Shown here: one piece after another, positions 25,476 through 34,478 of the stretch
Position numbering within the stretch: the stretch's first letter is position 1
How the letters are laid out: every line of letters starts with the position of its first letter
Source: Streptomyces sp. NBC_00554
GTDB taxonomy: Bacteria > Actinomycetota > Actinomycetes > Streptomycetales > Streptomycetaceae
Direction of reading: 5' to 3'
Assembly (NCBI RefSeq): GCF_041431135.1
Contig: NZ_CP107799.1
Span: forward strand, 2,790,001-2,854,000
Length of the DNA stretch: 64,000 nucleotides
Notes under the pieces: model-generated
Seen by the model: the letters and a program-made list of their open reading frames with translations, nothing else
The model's database searches: none
Told to the model about the DNA's origin: nothing
Translations under genes and position numbers: made by a program

Positions 25476-26603
25476 TCAGCCGGACCCGACGAAGATCACC
25501 AGCAGCAGCCACACGACCGGAGCCGTGGGCAGAAGCGAGTCCAGCCGGTCCATGATGCCGCCGTGGCCCGGCAACAGCGTGCCCATGTCCTTGATGCCCA
25601 GGTCCCGCTTGATCATGGACTCGCCGAGGTCACCCAGCGTGGCGCTGGCCGCGACCGCGAGGCCGAGGAGCAGGCCCTGCCACCAGGTGCCGTCGTCGAT
25701 CAGGAACTCCATGCACAGCGCGCCCGCCGCCATCGCGAAGGTGACCGCTCCGACCAGGCCCTCGCGGGTCTTGCCGGGGCTGATGCGCGGCGCGAGCTTG
25801 TGCTTGCCGAAGCGCCAGCCGATCGCGTACGCGCCGGTGTCGCTGACCACGGCGAGCAGCAGGAACGTGAGCACCCGCCAGGAGCCGTCGTCGGCCGTGA
25901 GCATCAGCGCGACGAAGGTGGCCAGGAACGGGATGTAGAAGGCCGCGAAAACGCCGGCCGTGACGTCCTTCAGGTAGCCCTCGGGGGGCTCCGTCATACG
26001 CCAGACCAGGATGGCCAGTGCGGTGAGCGCCATCGCCACCCAAGCGCCCTCGGCACCCCGGACGTAACCGGAGACGACCATCGCGGCACCGCCGAGCGCC
26101 AGTGGCACGAGGGGCGCCTTGATGCCCTTGCGCTCCTGGAGCCGTGACGTGAGCTCCCACAGCCCCACCACCACGGCTACCGCTATCACGCCGATGAACA
26201 CGGCTTTGACGATGAACAACGACGCGACGATCACCGCGCCGAGCCCGACGCCCACCCCTATGGCCGCGCCCAAGTCGCGTCCCGCGCTCTTCTTCTGCGG
26301 TGCGGGGGCGGGCTGTGGGGCGCTGGGCATGGGCTCCTGCGGCTTCTGCGACGAGTCCCCGTAGGGCGCCGTCGCCGGTGTGTCGTCGCGGAACAGGGGA
26401 CCGCTCAGCCGAGCGGCCCCCCGGTCGTCATCCTGGTCTCCGCCATGTGCGGGTACGTCGGGCACGATGGGCATGGGCCGAGTGTGCTGCGCGTCATACG
26501 CATCGTACGTGGGACCCGCCGGGGCAGCCCCCTGGACAGGCCCCTGCTCGGACGGCCCCCAGTACCCGGCTTGTGGCGGCGCCCCCCAGGAAGAGTCGTT
26601 CAT
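25476..26603 (-). CDS. cdsA: Phosphatidate cytidylyltransferase
   Basis: This enzyme makes CDP-diacylglycerol for phospholipid synthesis. Of 375 residues, the first 110 are a hydrophilic Pro/Gln/Ala-rich tail typical of Streptomyces CdsA. About eight membrane segments follow. The family signature is [19 protein letters not shown] with [16 protein letters not shown], including the metal-binding Asp residues. [17 protein letters not shown] and ISPGKTREG are also conserved. The start codon overlaps the frr stop (TGATG), so frr-cdsA are coupled. Confidence 0.95.
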   Translation of the reverse strand: MNDSSWGAPPQAGYWGPSEQGPVQGAAPAGPTYDAYDAQHTRPMPIVPDVPAHGGDQDDDRGAARLSGPLFRDDTPATAPYGDSSQKPQEPMPSAPQPAPAPQKKSAGRDLGAAIGVGVGLGAVIVASLFIVKAVFIGVIAVAVVVGLWELTSRLQERKGIKAPLVPLALGGAAMVVSGYVRGAEGAWVAMALTALAILVWRMTEPPEGYLKDVTAGVFAAFYIPFLATFVALMLTADDGSWRVLTFLLLAVVSDTGAYAIGWRFGKHKLAPRISPGKTREGLVGAVTFAMAAGALCMEFLIDDGTWWQGLLLGLAVAASATLGDLGESMIKRDLGIKDMGTLLPGHGGIMDRLDSLLPTAPVVWLLLVIFVGSG

Positions 26604-27163
26604 CAGACCTCGAGCAGCTCCGCTTCCTTGTGCTTGAGGAGCTCGTCCACCTGGGCGGCGTACTTCGCCGTGGTGTCGTCGAGTTCCTTCTCCGCACGGC
26701 GGCCCTCGTCCTCGCCGACCTCGCCGTCCTTGACCAGCTTGTCGATGGTCTCCTTCGCCTTGCGGCGGACGGAGCGGATCGAGATCTTGGCGTCCTCACC
26801 CTTGGTCTTGGCGACCTTGATGTACTCCTTGCGGCGCTCCTGGGTCAGCTCCGGGAACACCACCCGGATGATGTTGCCGTCGTTGCTCGGGTTGACACCC
26901 AGGTCGGAATCGCGGATCGCCTGCTCGATGTTGCGCATCGCGCTCTTGTCGAACGGGGTCACCACCGCCATACGCGGCTCGGGCACCGAGAACGAGGCCA
27001 GCTGGTTGATCGGCGTCAGCGCGCCGTAGTAGTCGGCCACGATCTTGTTGAACATCGCCGGGTGCGCACGGCCGGTGCGGATCGCGGCGAAGTCCTCCTT
27101 GGCGACCACGACGGCCTTCTCCATCTTCTCCTCGGCCTCGAGGAGGGTCTCTTCGATCACCAC
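26603..27163 (-). CDS. frr: Ribosome recycling factor
   Basis: A 186-residue protein of standard length that, with EF-G, splits the post-termination ribosome. [47 protein letters not shown] and [33 protein letters not shown] are family motifs across the two domains, with the long helical bundle ending in the C-terminal half. It is coupled to cdsA and separated from pyrH by 201 bases that hold a 17-bp tandem repeat. Confidence 0.97.
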   Translation of the reverse strand: MVIEETLLEAEEKMEKAVVVAKEDFAAIRTGRAHPAMFNKIVADYYGALTPINQLASFSVPEPRMAVVTPFDKSAMRNIEQAIRDSDLGVNPSNDGNIIRVVFPELTQERRKEYIKVAKTKGEDAKISIRSVRRKAKETIDKLVKDGEVGEDEGRRAEKELDDTTAKYAAQVDELLKHKEAELLEV

Positions 27164-27275
27164 TTGCTCCTGCGTGTCTTGAGTAGGCCCGGCAGCTGTT
27201 CCTCGTAGGGGTGGCAGCCGGCTGCGTCGCGTCTTATTCCTGCACGGTTCCGGACCGGCAGGACATTGTCCATCC

Positions 27276-27377
27276 CCCGGTCAGGGTCCGTACCCGGTCG
27301 GGGCCCGTCCCCGATCAGGGTCCTTGCCCGGTCCGGGTTCGACCCCTGTCGGAGTCGGTTCCCGTCAGGCCCGGCTG
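27276..27377. repeat. Tandem repeat, exact 17-bp period, six degenerate units
   Basis: Units start at 27276, 27293, 27310, 27327, 27344 and 27361, each opening with CCC. The first four are close to CCCGGTCAGGGTCCGTA; unit five is weaker. The sixth is rearranged and contains the pyrH stop codon at 27365-27367. The array fills the frr-pyrH gap on its pyrH side. It contains a GGTTCGA string but no tRNA. Confidence 0.8.
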
Positions 27378-28135
27378 CTGTGTTCACCCACGAGTGTGCC
27401 GATCTTCTCACCCTTGACGGCCCGCGCGATATTGCCCTCCGTCAGAAGCTCGAAGACCAGGATGGGCAGCTTGTTGTCCCGGCACAGCGTGATGGCGGTC
27501 ATGTCGGCGACCTTGAGGTCGCGGGTGATGACCTCGCCGTAGCTGAGCGAGTCGAACTTAACCGCTTCGGGGTTGGTCTTCGGGTCGGAGTCGTAGACCC
27601 CGTCGACACCGTTCTTGCCCATCAGCAGGGCCTCGGCGTCGATCTCCAGGGCGCGCTGCGCGGCGGTGGTGTCGGTGGAGAAGTACGGCATGCCCATACC
27701 GGCGCCGAAGATGACCACACGGCCCTTCTCCAGGTGCCGTACGGCGCGCAGCGGGATGTACGGCTCGGCGACCTGCCCCATGGTGATGGCGGTCTGGACA
27801 CGGCTGTCGATGCCTTCCTTCTCCAGGAAGTCCTGGAGGGCCAGGCAGTTCATGACCGTGCCGAGCATGCCCATGTAGTCGGAGCGCGCCCGGTCCATGC
27901 CGCGCTGCTGGAGTTCGGCGCCGCGGAAGAAGTTGCCGCCGCCGATGACGACCGCGATCTGGGCGCCGCCGCGCACGACGGCCGCGATTTCGCGGGCGAT
28001 CTTGTGCACCACGTCGGGGTCGACGCCCAGTCCGCCGCCACCGGCGAACGCCTCGCCGGAAAGCTTCAGCATGAAGCGTCCCGTGCCTTTGCCGTCGTCG
28101 GTCTTCTCGCCCTTGTCGGCCTGCGTGGTGGTCAT
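27365..28135 (-). CDS. pyrH: UMP kinase
   Basis: A 256-residue bacterial-type UMP kinase of the amino acid kinase fold, converting UMP to UDP. It has [21 protein letters not shown] at the phosphate site, the [35 protein letters not shown] block (two adjoining runs) that binds UMP, and [23 protein letters not shown] at the C-terminus. An N-terminal tail of about 20 residues is usual in Streptomyces. It belongs to the conserved rpsB-tsf-pyrH-frr order, but a terminator-like hairpin (28173-28222) separates it from tsf. Confidence 0.97.
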   Translation of the reverse strand: MTTTQADKGEKTDDGKGTGRFMLKLSGEAFAGGGGLGVDPDVVHKIAREIAAVVRGGAQIAVVIGGGNFFRGAELQQRGMDRARSDYMGMLGTVMNCLALQDFLEKEGIDSRVQTAITMGQVAEPYIPLRAVRHLEKGRVVIFGAGMGMPYFSTDTTAAQRALEIDAEALLMGKNGVDGVYDSDPKTNPEAVKFDSLSYGEVITRDLKVADMTAITLCRDNKLPILVFELLTEGNIARAVKGEKIGTLVGEHSSRA

Positions 28136-28172
28136 GGGTCTCTCGCCTCTTTACGTGTCACACATACAAAGA

Positions 28173-28222
28173 AGGCCATTGCCGGTGGGGTGTTGTTCGC
28201 ATCCCATGCTCGGCAATGGCCT
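28173..28222. terminator. Hairpin between tsf and pyrH
   Basis: Perfect 12-base arms, AGGCCATTGCCG at 28173-28184 and its complement at 28211-28222, with a 26-base loop. It could terminate or attenuate the rpsB-tsf transcript before pyrH. Confidence 0.6.
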
Positions 28223-28325
28223 CCTCGTCAGATCTGCTGTCGTCCGACACGCACGCGCGCGTGCCCACGTACGCGGACGACTGCTGTCGACCCTAGCGGG
28301 GTCGGGCGTCGATCGCGGTACGGAC

Positions 28326-29162
28326 TCAGATGCCGACCTTGATGCGCACGAAGCGCTTCAGGGTGACACCGGCCTCGTCCAGGACCTTCTGGACGGACTT
28401 CTTCGGGTCCAGCGCGTACGGCTGACCGAGAAGGGTGGCGTCCTTGAAGAAGCCGTTGACGCGACCCTCGACGATCTTCGGAAGGGCGGCCTCGGGCTTG
28501 CCCTCGGCGCGGGTGGTCTCCTCGGCGACGCGGCGCTCGGACTCGACGACCTCGGCCGGAACGTCCTCCTTGGAGAGGTACTTCGGCGCGAAGGCGGCGA
28601 TGTGCTGCGCGACACCGCGGGCGAGCTCGGCGTTGGCCTTGTCCAGCTCGACCAGGACACCGATCTGCGGGGGCAGGTCGGGCATGGTGCGGTGCATGTA
28701 CGAGGCGACGTAGGCGCCGGAGAAGTCCGCGAAGCGGTCCAGGACGATCTTCTCGCCCAGGTTGGCGTTGGCCTCGTCGACGAACGCCTGAACCGTCTTG
28801 CCGGACTCGATCTCGGACGCGAGCAGCGCCTCGAGGTCGGCCGGGGAGGTCTTGACGACGTGCTCGGCGATCTGGTTGGCGACGGCCTGGAACTTCTCGC
28901 CCTTGGCGACGAAGTCCGTCTCGCACTTCAGCTCGACCAGGACACCGGAGGAGTTGTCGTCGGCGATGATCGAGACCACAGCGCCGTTCTCGGCGGAGCG
29001 GCCCTCGCGCTTGGCGACGCCCTTCTGGCCCTTGATCCGCAGCGCCTCGACGGCCTTGTCGACGTTGCCGTCGGCCTCGTCCAGCGCCTTCTTACAGTCC
29101 ATCATGCCGGCGCCGGTGAGCTCACGGAGCTTCTTGACGTCGGCGGCGGTGTAGTTCGCCAT
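28326..29162 (-). CDS. tsf: Translation elongation factor Ts
   Basis: A 278-residue nucleotide exchange factor for EF-Tu. The N-terminal UBA-like domain ([19 protein letters not shown]) is followed by the core motif [16 protein letters not shown], where the Asp-Phe pair inserts into EF-Tu, and a C-terminal coiled-coil and dimer region. The length is normal for actinobacteria. It is downstream of rpsB with a GC hairpin at 29204-29236 between them. Confidence 0.97.
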   Translation of the reverse strand: MANYTAADVKKLRELTGAGMMDCKKALDEADGNVDKAVEALRIKGQKGVAKREGRSAENGAVVSIIADDNSSGVLVELKCETDFVAKGEKFQAVANQIAEHVVKTSPADLEALLASEIESGKTVQAFVDEANANLGEKIVLDRFADFSGAYVASYMHRTMPDLPPQIGVLVELDKANAELARGVAQHIAAFAPKYLSKEDVPAEVVESERRVAEETTRAEGKPEAALPKIVEGRVNGFFKDATLLGQPYALDPKKSVQKVLDEAGVTLKRFVRIKVGI

Positions 29163-29203
29163 GATTCCTGGAATCTCTCTCGAAGTCTGAAGATCTACGG
29201 GCC

Positions 29204-29236
29204 GAACGGCGGGGGCTTGGTGAGCCCCCGCCGTTC
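29204..29236 (-). terminator. Intercistronic hairpin between rpsB and tsf
   Basis: Perfect 14-base arms (29204-29217 and 29223-29236) around a five-base loop. As in other bacteria it may partly terminate after rpsB or protect the 3' end, giving different levels of S2 and EF-Ts. Confidence 0.7.
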
Positions 29237-29257
29237 AGAACCCGAAGGGGTGAGGGG

Positions 29258-30220
29258 TCAGGCCTGCTCGGCGTCCGCGGCGGGGGCCTCGTCGGCGACC
29301 GGGGCTTCGGCGACCGGGGCTTCGGCGGCGGGCGCCTCGGCGACCGGAGCCTCAGCGACAACCTCGGCCTGCTCGGCGTCGGCAACCTTCTCGGTCTCGG
29401 CGGAGGTCTGGACCTCGGCGGCCGGAGCCTCGGCGTCGTCGGCCTTCTTCTCGCCCTCGAGCAGGTCGCGCTCCCACGCGGCGAGCGGCTCGCCCGCGGC
29501 CTTGTCACCCTCGGCGGCCTTGCCGGCACCGGAACGGGAGATGAGGCCCTCGGCGACGGCGTCGGCGATCACGCGGGTGAGCAGGGTGACGGAGCGGATC
29601 GCGTCGTCGTTGCCCGGGATCTTGTAGTCGACCTCGTCGGGGTCGCAGTTGGTGTCGAGGATGGCGACGACCGGGATGTTGAGCTTCCGGGCCTCACCGA
29701 CCGCGATGTGCTCCTTCTTGGTGTCCACGATCCAGACGGCGCTGGGCACCTTCTGCATCTCGCGGATACCACCGAGGGTCTTCTCCAGCTTGGCCTTCTC
29801 GCGCGAGAGCACGAGAAGCTCCTTCTTGGTGAGACCCGACGCGGCGACGTCCTCGAAGTCGATCTGCTCGAGCTCCTTGAGGCGCTGCAGACGCTTGTAG
29901 ACGGTCGAGAAGTTGGTGAGCATGCCGCCCAGCCAGCGCTGGTTGACGTAGGGCATGCCGACGCGGGTGGCCTGCTCGGCGATAGCCTCCTGCGCCTGCT
30001 TCTTCGTGCCGACGAACATGACCGTGCCGCCGTGGGCGACGGTCTCCTTGACGAACTCGTAGGCGCGGTCGATGTACGACAGCGACTGGAGCAGGTCGAT
30101 GATGTAGATGCCGTTGCGCTCCGTGAAGATGAAGCGCTTCATCTTCGGGTTCCAACGACGGGTCTGGTGACCGAAGTGGACGCCGCTTTCCAGCAGCTCC
30201 CGCATCGTGACGACGGCCAT
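29258..30220 (-). CDS. rpsB: 30S ribosomal protein S2 with long Ala/Glu-rich tail
   Basis: The S2 core occupies about the first 250 residues: [64 protein letters not shown] and [20 protein letters not shown]. Beyond it is an acidic low-complexity tail of about 70 residues with repeated [12 protein letters not shown] units, common in length-variable form in Streptomyces S2. The ATG at 30220 has GGAG upstream. It is the first gene of the rpsB-tsf unit. Confidence 0.97.
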   Translation of the reverse strand: MAVVTMRELLESGVHFGHQTRRWNPKMKRFIFTERNGIYIIDLLQSLSYIDRAYEFVKETVAHGGTVMFVGTKKQAQEAIAEQATRVGMPYVNQRWLGGMLTNFSTVYKRLQRLKELEQIDFEDVAASGLTKKELLVLSREKAKLEKTLGGIREMQKVPSAVWIVDTKKEHIAVGEARKLNIPVVAILDTNCDPDEVDYKIPGNDDAIRSVTLLTRVIADAVAEGLISRSGAGKAAEGDKAAGEPLAAWERDLLEGEKKADDAEAPAAEVQTSAETEKVADAEQAEVVAEAPVAEAPAAEAPVAEAPVADEAPAADAEQA

Positions 30221-30460
30221 GGCCGTTCTCCTTGGTGTTCTCGGTTGTGCCGCGCGTGCCGGACGGCACTCGCGCCTGACGCCCGCTTGCGCCTTGCCAC
30301 TAGGGACCGAGAGGCGCTGACACCGGCTGTTTCATGGCCTGATGTCGGGGCGTGCGAAGTCGACCCGGTCGCCCGGATCGCCACCAGAAGTGTACGGGAC
30401 CCGAGAGGCACCGGGTGACGCCGCTGTCCACAACCGGCCGGTGCTCCACAGATCCCAGCC

Positions 30461-31114
30461 ATGATCCGCCCGATGCGGGACGGTTCTCGCATGCGAGCGA
30501 AACGATGTCTGCGTACATGGCTGGGCCTGCTGCTGGGTTTGACGGTGACCGTCCTGGGATCCCTGACCCCGTCCGCCTTGGCACGTACGACCGGACCCGC
30601 ACCGCCGGGCCCCACGGGACCACGGGAACCTTCAGGCGTTCCGGGAGCCGATCCGGCGGTCCCGGCTGTGGCCCGCGCGTGGCCCGTGGGCGTACGTCCC
30701 TTGGTCCTACGGGGCTGGGAACCGCCGGTGACGACATACGGCCGAGGTCACCGGGGCGTGGACCTCACGGCGGCTCCCGGCACACCGGTACGGGCCGTCG
30801 CACCGGGCCGGGTGTCGTTCGCGGGCAGAGTCGCGGGACGCGGAGTGGTCTCAGTGGAGCTGACCGCCACGGGCACCCCACCTCTGCGCACGACATACGG
30901 TCCGGTGCGGGCAACGGTGGAGAAGGGCGCCGAAGTCGCGGCGGGCGAGGTACTGGGCGCCGTGGAACCAGGCAGCCCCCACTGCCCGACGTCATGCCTG
31001 CACTGGGGCCTACTCAGAGGAAAGACCTACCTGGACCCACTGTCACTACTCCCACCTTGGCTACTGAGCAGGGGGCCGTCCCGCTTGCTGCCGGTGGCCG
31101 GGGTAAAGCCGTAG
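30461..31114 (+). CDS. Secreted M23-family peptidase (LytM domain)
   Basis: About 217 residues with a signal segment (TWLGLLLGLTVTVLGSLTPSALA), a Pro-rich linker and one LytM domain. Zinc ligands are visible in YGRGHRGVDLTA (HxxxD); VRAVAPGRVSFAGRV and TTYGPVRATVEKGAEVAAGEVLG are the usual strands. The HxH motif appears as CLHWGLLRG, with the first His apparently replaced by Cys, so catalysis may be weakened. ATG 30461 is used; ATG 30473 or 30491 are alternatives. It diverges from rpsB. The likely role is in the cell wall, as hydrolase or non-catalytic binder. Confidence 0.82.
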   Translation: MIRPMRDGSRMRAKRCLRTWLGLLLGLTVTVLGSLTPSALARTTGPAPPGPTGPREPSGVPGADPAVPAVARAWPVGVRPLVLRGWEPPVTTYGRGHRGVDLTAAPGTPVRAVAPGRVSFAGRVAGRGVVSVELTATGTPPLRTTYGPVRATVEKGAEVAAGEVLGAVEPGSPHCPTSCLHWGLLRGKTYLDPLSLLPPWLLSRGPSRLLPVAGVKP

Positions 31115-31119
31115 CCACC

Positions 31120-31250
31120 TCCGCTGTAGACACGCGTGCCGCCACAACCGCTCTCGCCGTGGGCATGCGCCCGCCCTGCAACCACCCCCGCTGCGGGCAT
31201 GCGGCCGCCCTACAACCGCCCTAGCTGTGGGCATGCGTGCCGCTAGGGGC
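31120..31250. repeat. Tandem repeat, 33-34-bp period, four units
   Basis: The core GTGGGCATGCG recurs with its centre shifted by 33, 34 and 34 bases (about 31126, 31159, 31193 and 31227). Each copy is followed by a CCGCC and CAACC block. The last unit continues into an imperfect hairpin (GCTGTGGGCA ... TGGGCACAGC, about 31224-31268). The array lies between the convergent M23 and TetR genes. Confidence 0.75.
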
Positions 31251-31341
31251 GGCACGGGTGGGCACAGCGGCACCCCGCAAGCGCCGGGCTGCGCGACCCA
31301 CCCCCGACACCAGCCCCATCACCAGGCTGGCAACAGAGGGC

Positions 31342-31923
31342 TCAGCCCCGAACCCCCCGCAGAGCCATAGCAACCGCAGCGTCGGTAATGGAGCCCGGAT
31401 CCTCCGCCGCCCCCAGCTCAATCCGCCGCACAGCCGCATCCACCACACCCTGGAGAAGCATCGCCGCCAACCGCGGCTCCGCATGCCCCAGCTCCCCGAG
31501 CGCCTCAACGATCATCGCGACAAGCCCACCATGAGCCGCCCGGATTTTCTCCCGGGCCCCGGCATCGAGCTCGCTCGCGGAGATGGCCACCACGGCCCGG
31601 TGCCGCCGGTCCCCGACAAGGGCCAGCTGCTGCCGGACATACGCCTCGACCTTGGCCTCCGAGGTCTCCGCCCGCTGCATCGCGTCAGACACCTCCGCCG
31701 CCCAGACCGGAAAGTCGACCTCGCACAGCTCTTCGACCACGGCAGCCCGCGACCGGAAGTACTCGTACACGGAAGACCGCGCAAGCCCCGTGCGCTCGGC
31801 GAGAGCCGGGAAGGTCAGCGCCTCCGTCCCGCCCTCGGACAGCAGGGACCGCGCCGCGTCCAGCAGGGCGGCTCGCTGCATCGACCGGTGCTCGGCCACG
31901 GAGGCCGCTCGAATCCTTGGCAC
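31342..31923 (-). CDS. TetR-family transcriptional regulator
   Basis: About 193 residues from GTG 31923 (VPRIRAASVAEHR); longer frames upstream lack support. The helix-turn-helix is MQRAALLDAARSLLSEGG with LTFPALAERTGLARSSVYEYFRSRAAVVEELC. The C-terminal ligand domain is short and Ala-rich (AHGGLVAMIVEALGELGHAEPRLAAML). It sits between the M23 peptidase and whiG, a conserved position in Streptomyces. The targets are unknown. It is not obviously in an operon with whiG, because a 295-bp purine-rich gap separates them. Confidence 0.9.
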   Translation of the reverse strand: MPRIRAASVAEHRSMQRAALLDAARSLLSEGGTEALTFPALAERTGLARSSVYEYFRSRAAVVEELCEVDFPVWAAEVSDAMQRAETSEAKVEAYVRQQLALVGDRRHRAVVAISASELDAGAREKIRAAHGGLVAMIVEALGELGHAEPRLAAMLLQGVVDAAVRRIELGAAEDPGSITDAAVAMALRGVRG

Positions 31924-32040
31924 GACCACCACTTTACGGACGGACCGCCCCGGACGGCAGCCACTCCGATGACCCGACGATTCGAAGCGACGACGAAAAG
32001 GGGACAAGCCAGCGCGAAGCCGCAGCCGAGACAAGGACGG

Positions 32041-32200
32041 GAAAGGACCGGACAGGGGCGGGAAATGGCCACGCCAAAAGACGAGACAAGGGTGAGAGGA
32101 AGGACGGGACGAGGGCGACGGCGAGGGGAAGGACGAAGTCGAAAACGAGGGCGAGGGCGAGGGCGAAGGCGAGAGCGAGAGCGAGGCAGAGACGATTCAG
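32041..32200 (+). repeat. Purine-rich strand-asymmetric tract with GAGGGC hexamer repeats
   Basis: The plus strand here is dominated by G and A interrupted mainly by C. It culminates at about 32146-32196 in tandem GAGGGC, GAAGGC and GAGAGC hexamers. No gene is predicted. It lies between the start of the TetR gene and the stop of whiG, so it is the TetR upstream region and whiG 3' flank. GGG runs at six-base intervals could support unusual DNA structure. Confidence 0.7.
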
Positions 32201-32218
32201 CGCCCTCCCCCGTCGACG

Positions 32219-33061
32219 TCAGCGCCCGAAACTGGCCAGCTTCGCCCGCAGCTGAAGCACCGACTTCGTGTGGATCTGACTCACCCGGCTCTCGGTCACA
32301 CCCAGCACATTGCCGATCTCCGCGAGCGTGAGCCCCTCGTAGTAGTAGAGCGTGACCACGGTCTTCTCCCGGTCGGGCAGCGTGTTGATCGCCCGCGCCA
32401 GAAACCTCCGCAGCTCCCGGTCCTCGGCGACCTCCACCGGATTGTCCGCCGCGGTGTCCTCAAGGGTGTCCATCAGACTCAGCCGGTCACCGCCCTCGCC
32501 ACCGACGTGCAGCAGCTCCTCCAGAGCCACCACGTTCGCCAGCGACAACTGGCTGAAGACCGCGTGGAGTTCCTCCACTCCGATCCCCATTTCGGAGGCC
32601 ACCTCACCCTCCGACGGGGTACGCCGCAGCCGCGCCTCCAGCGTCGCGTAGGCCCGCTCCACATTGCGCGCCTTCTGCCGCACCGACCGCGGAATCCAGT
32701 CCAGCGCCCGCAGTTCGTCGATCATCGCGCCCCGGATCCGCGTGATCGCGTACGTCTCGAACTTGATCTCCCGCTCGATGTCGAACTTCTCGATCGCGTC
32801 GATCAGCCCGAACACCCCGGAGGACACGAAGTCCGCCTGCTCCACATTGGCCGGCAGACCGACGCTCACCCGCCCCGCGACGTACTTCACCAACGGCGAG
32901 TAGTGCAGGATCAACTGCTCCCGCAGCCGCTCGTCGCCCGTCGACTTGTACGACCGCCACAACTCGTCGAGCGTCGAGGGAGCGGGCGGGCGCACGCTGC
33001 GGCCTTCACGGGCGGCGGGGGGGATCGCCGCCCGGTCGGACCCGGAGGTGTGCTGGGGCAT
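32219..33061 (-). CDS. whiG: RNA polymerase sigma factor WhiG (sporulation, FliA-like)
   Basis: The 280-residue length equals that of S. coelicolor WhiG. Region 2 ([63 protein letters not shown] in adjoining runs), region 3 ([24 protein letters not shown]) and region 4 ([37 protein letters not shown], adjoining runs) are complete. It starts sporulation in aerial hyphae by activating whiI and whiH. In Streptomyces it is held inactive by the anti-sigma RsiG together with c-di-GMP. ATG 33061 is chosen over longer upstream frames. Confidence 0.98.
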   Translation of the reverse strand: MPQHTSGSDRAAIPPAAREGRSVRPPAPSTLDELWRSYKSTGDERLREQLILHYSPLVKYVAGRVSVGLPANVEQADFVSSGVFGLIDAIEKFDIEREIKFETYAITRIRGAMIDELRALDWIPRSVRQKARNVERAYATLEARLRRTPSEGEVASEMGIGVEELHAVFSQLSLANVVALEELLHVGGEGGDRLSLMDTLEDTAADNPVEVAEDRELRRFLARAINTLPDREKTVVTLYYYEGLTLAEIGNVLGVTESRVSQIHTKSVLQLRAKLASFGR

Positions 33062-33332
33062 TCGTCGCCTTGTGCCGTTCTGCCGTGAACTGGGGATGCC
33101 TGGGTGAGCTGTCCGTCTGATGTCGAGTTGCCTGTCTGCGCCGGAAACCCCGTGAGCGTAGCGTGACTGGAGCGTCGCAGTGCGCGAAGGGCGGCGGATC
33201 ACCCCTGCGCAGAGACGTTCCGCGGGGCGTCCCCCGGACTCCCGATGGTCGCCCTGCGTGACCATCGGGAGACGCCAACTGCGGGAATTGCCAAGGCTGT
33301 CGGCGTTCGCCCGGACGGCCGAACACGCTCGG

Positions 33333-34478
33333 TCAACACTCGCTCCGATCACCGCGGACGGAGATCATTGCCTGGCGTGTCAACTTCCAGCCGTCGCCGT
33401 GTCGTTCGACGAAACCAAGTGCTCGGAGTTCGTACAGTCTCCCGACCGCCTCGTCCGTCGTGGTCCCCGCGTCACGGGCGACCTCCTCGGCTCCCACCAG
33501 GCCGCGAGCCGGCAGCGCGGCCAGCACCCGCCCCGCGCCCGGGTCGAGCAGGTCGCGCGGCAGCACGGGCCCTCGCCGGTCGGGGGCCAGCTCTCCTATG
33601 TCGCCCACCAGCTCGGCGACTTCCGCGGCATCGGAGACCAGGACCGCTTCCCCGCGCAACAGTTCGTGCACCCCGGCCGACAGCCCGCTGGTGACGGGGC
33701 CAGGCACCCCTATCGTGAACCGTCCGAGCCGCTGCGCCGCGCGTGCCGTGACCAGCGCGCCGCTGCGATACGCGGCCTCGACGACCACGGTCCCCCGGGT
33801 GAGCGCGGCGATGACCCTGTTCCTGAGGATGAATCTGCTCGGAGTGGGGTGATCGCCGGGTGGCAACTCCCCCACCACCAGCCCCTGTTCGGCGATTCTG
33901 GTGATCAACTGGGTGTGCCCGCGCGGGTAGGGCCGGTCGACTCCGCAGGCCAGCACGGCGACGGTGGCGCCGCCCGCCCCGAGGGCGCCCCGGTGCGCGG
34001 CGCCGTCCACGCCGTACGCGCCCCCCGACACCACCACCCAGCCCCGCTCCGCGAGCCCCGCGCCCAGCGTGGCCGCCATGTGCGCGCCGTACTCGGTGCA
34101 GGCCCGCGCTCCGACGACGGCGACGGAACGCAGTGCCCATATCCGCAGGCTCGGCAACCCCCGCACCCAGAGCCCGGTGGGCCGGGCATCGCCCAGATCG
34201 TCGAGCTGCACGGGCCACTGCGGCTCACCGGGGCAGATGAATCTCACCCCGGCGTCCTGCGCCTGGGCCAGATCCCGCTCCGGCCGCATCCCGGCGGCCC
34301 GCCCCCGGAGCCCCTCCCACCGCCTCACGCTCGCCCCGGGCAACGGCTCCCGATCCTCCACCAGCCGCCGCGCCACCTCAGCCGCCCCGAACTCCCGCAG
34401 CCACCGCCCTCCGAGCTCGTCACCGGGTTCGATGACCCGCGCGAGGGCGACGCGGGCCATACGTTCGTCGTAAGTCAT
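33333..34478 (-). CDS. dprA: DNA-processing protein DprA
   Basis: A 381-residue Rossmann-like ssDNA-binding protein that loads RecA during transformation in competent bacteria. [85 protein letters not shown] and [14 protein letters not shown] (each in short runs) are the core motifs. A C-terminal winged-helix domain ([32 protein letters not shown]) follows. The start overlaps the comM stop by ATGA. Streptomyces is not known to be naturally competent, so its role may be in recombination or conjugation. Confidence 0.95.
   Translation of the reverse strand: MTYDERMARVALARVIEPGDELGGRWLREFGAAEVARRLVEDREPLPGASVRRWEGLRGRAAGMRPERDLAQAQDAGVRFICPGEPQWPVQLDDLGDARPTGLWVRGLPSLRIWALRSVAVVGARACTEYGAHMAATLGAGLAERGWVVVSGGAYGVDGAAHRGALGAGGATVAVLACGVDRPYPRGHTQLITRIAEQGLVVGELPPGDHPTPSRFILRNRVIAALTRGTVVVEAAYRSGALVTARAAQRLGRFTIGVPGPVTSGLSAGVHELLRGEAVLVSDAAEVAELVGDIGELAPDRRGPVLPRDLLDPGAGRVLAALPARGLVGAEEVARDAGTTTDEAVGRLYELRALGFVERHGDGWKLTRQAMISVRGDRSEC

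Noticed and set aside
27327..27350. GGTTCGA string resembling a tRNA T-arm
   Set aside because: No acceptor stem, D-arm or anticodon arm can be built around it, and it falls inside the 17-bp tandem repeat.
30221..30460. Ribosomal-protein leader element upstream of rpsB
   Set aside because: I could not find a conserved fold; only a short GTGCCG-CGGCAC dyad is visible, which is common in such GC-rich DNA.
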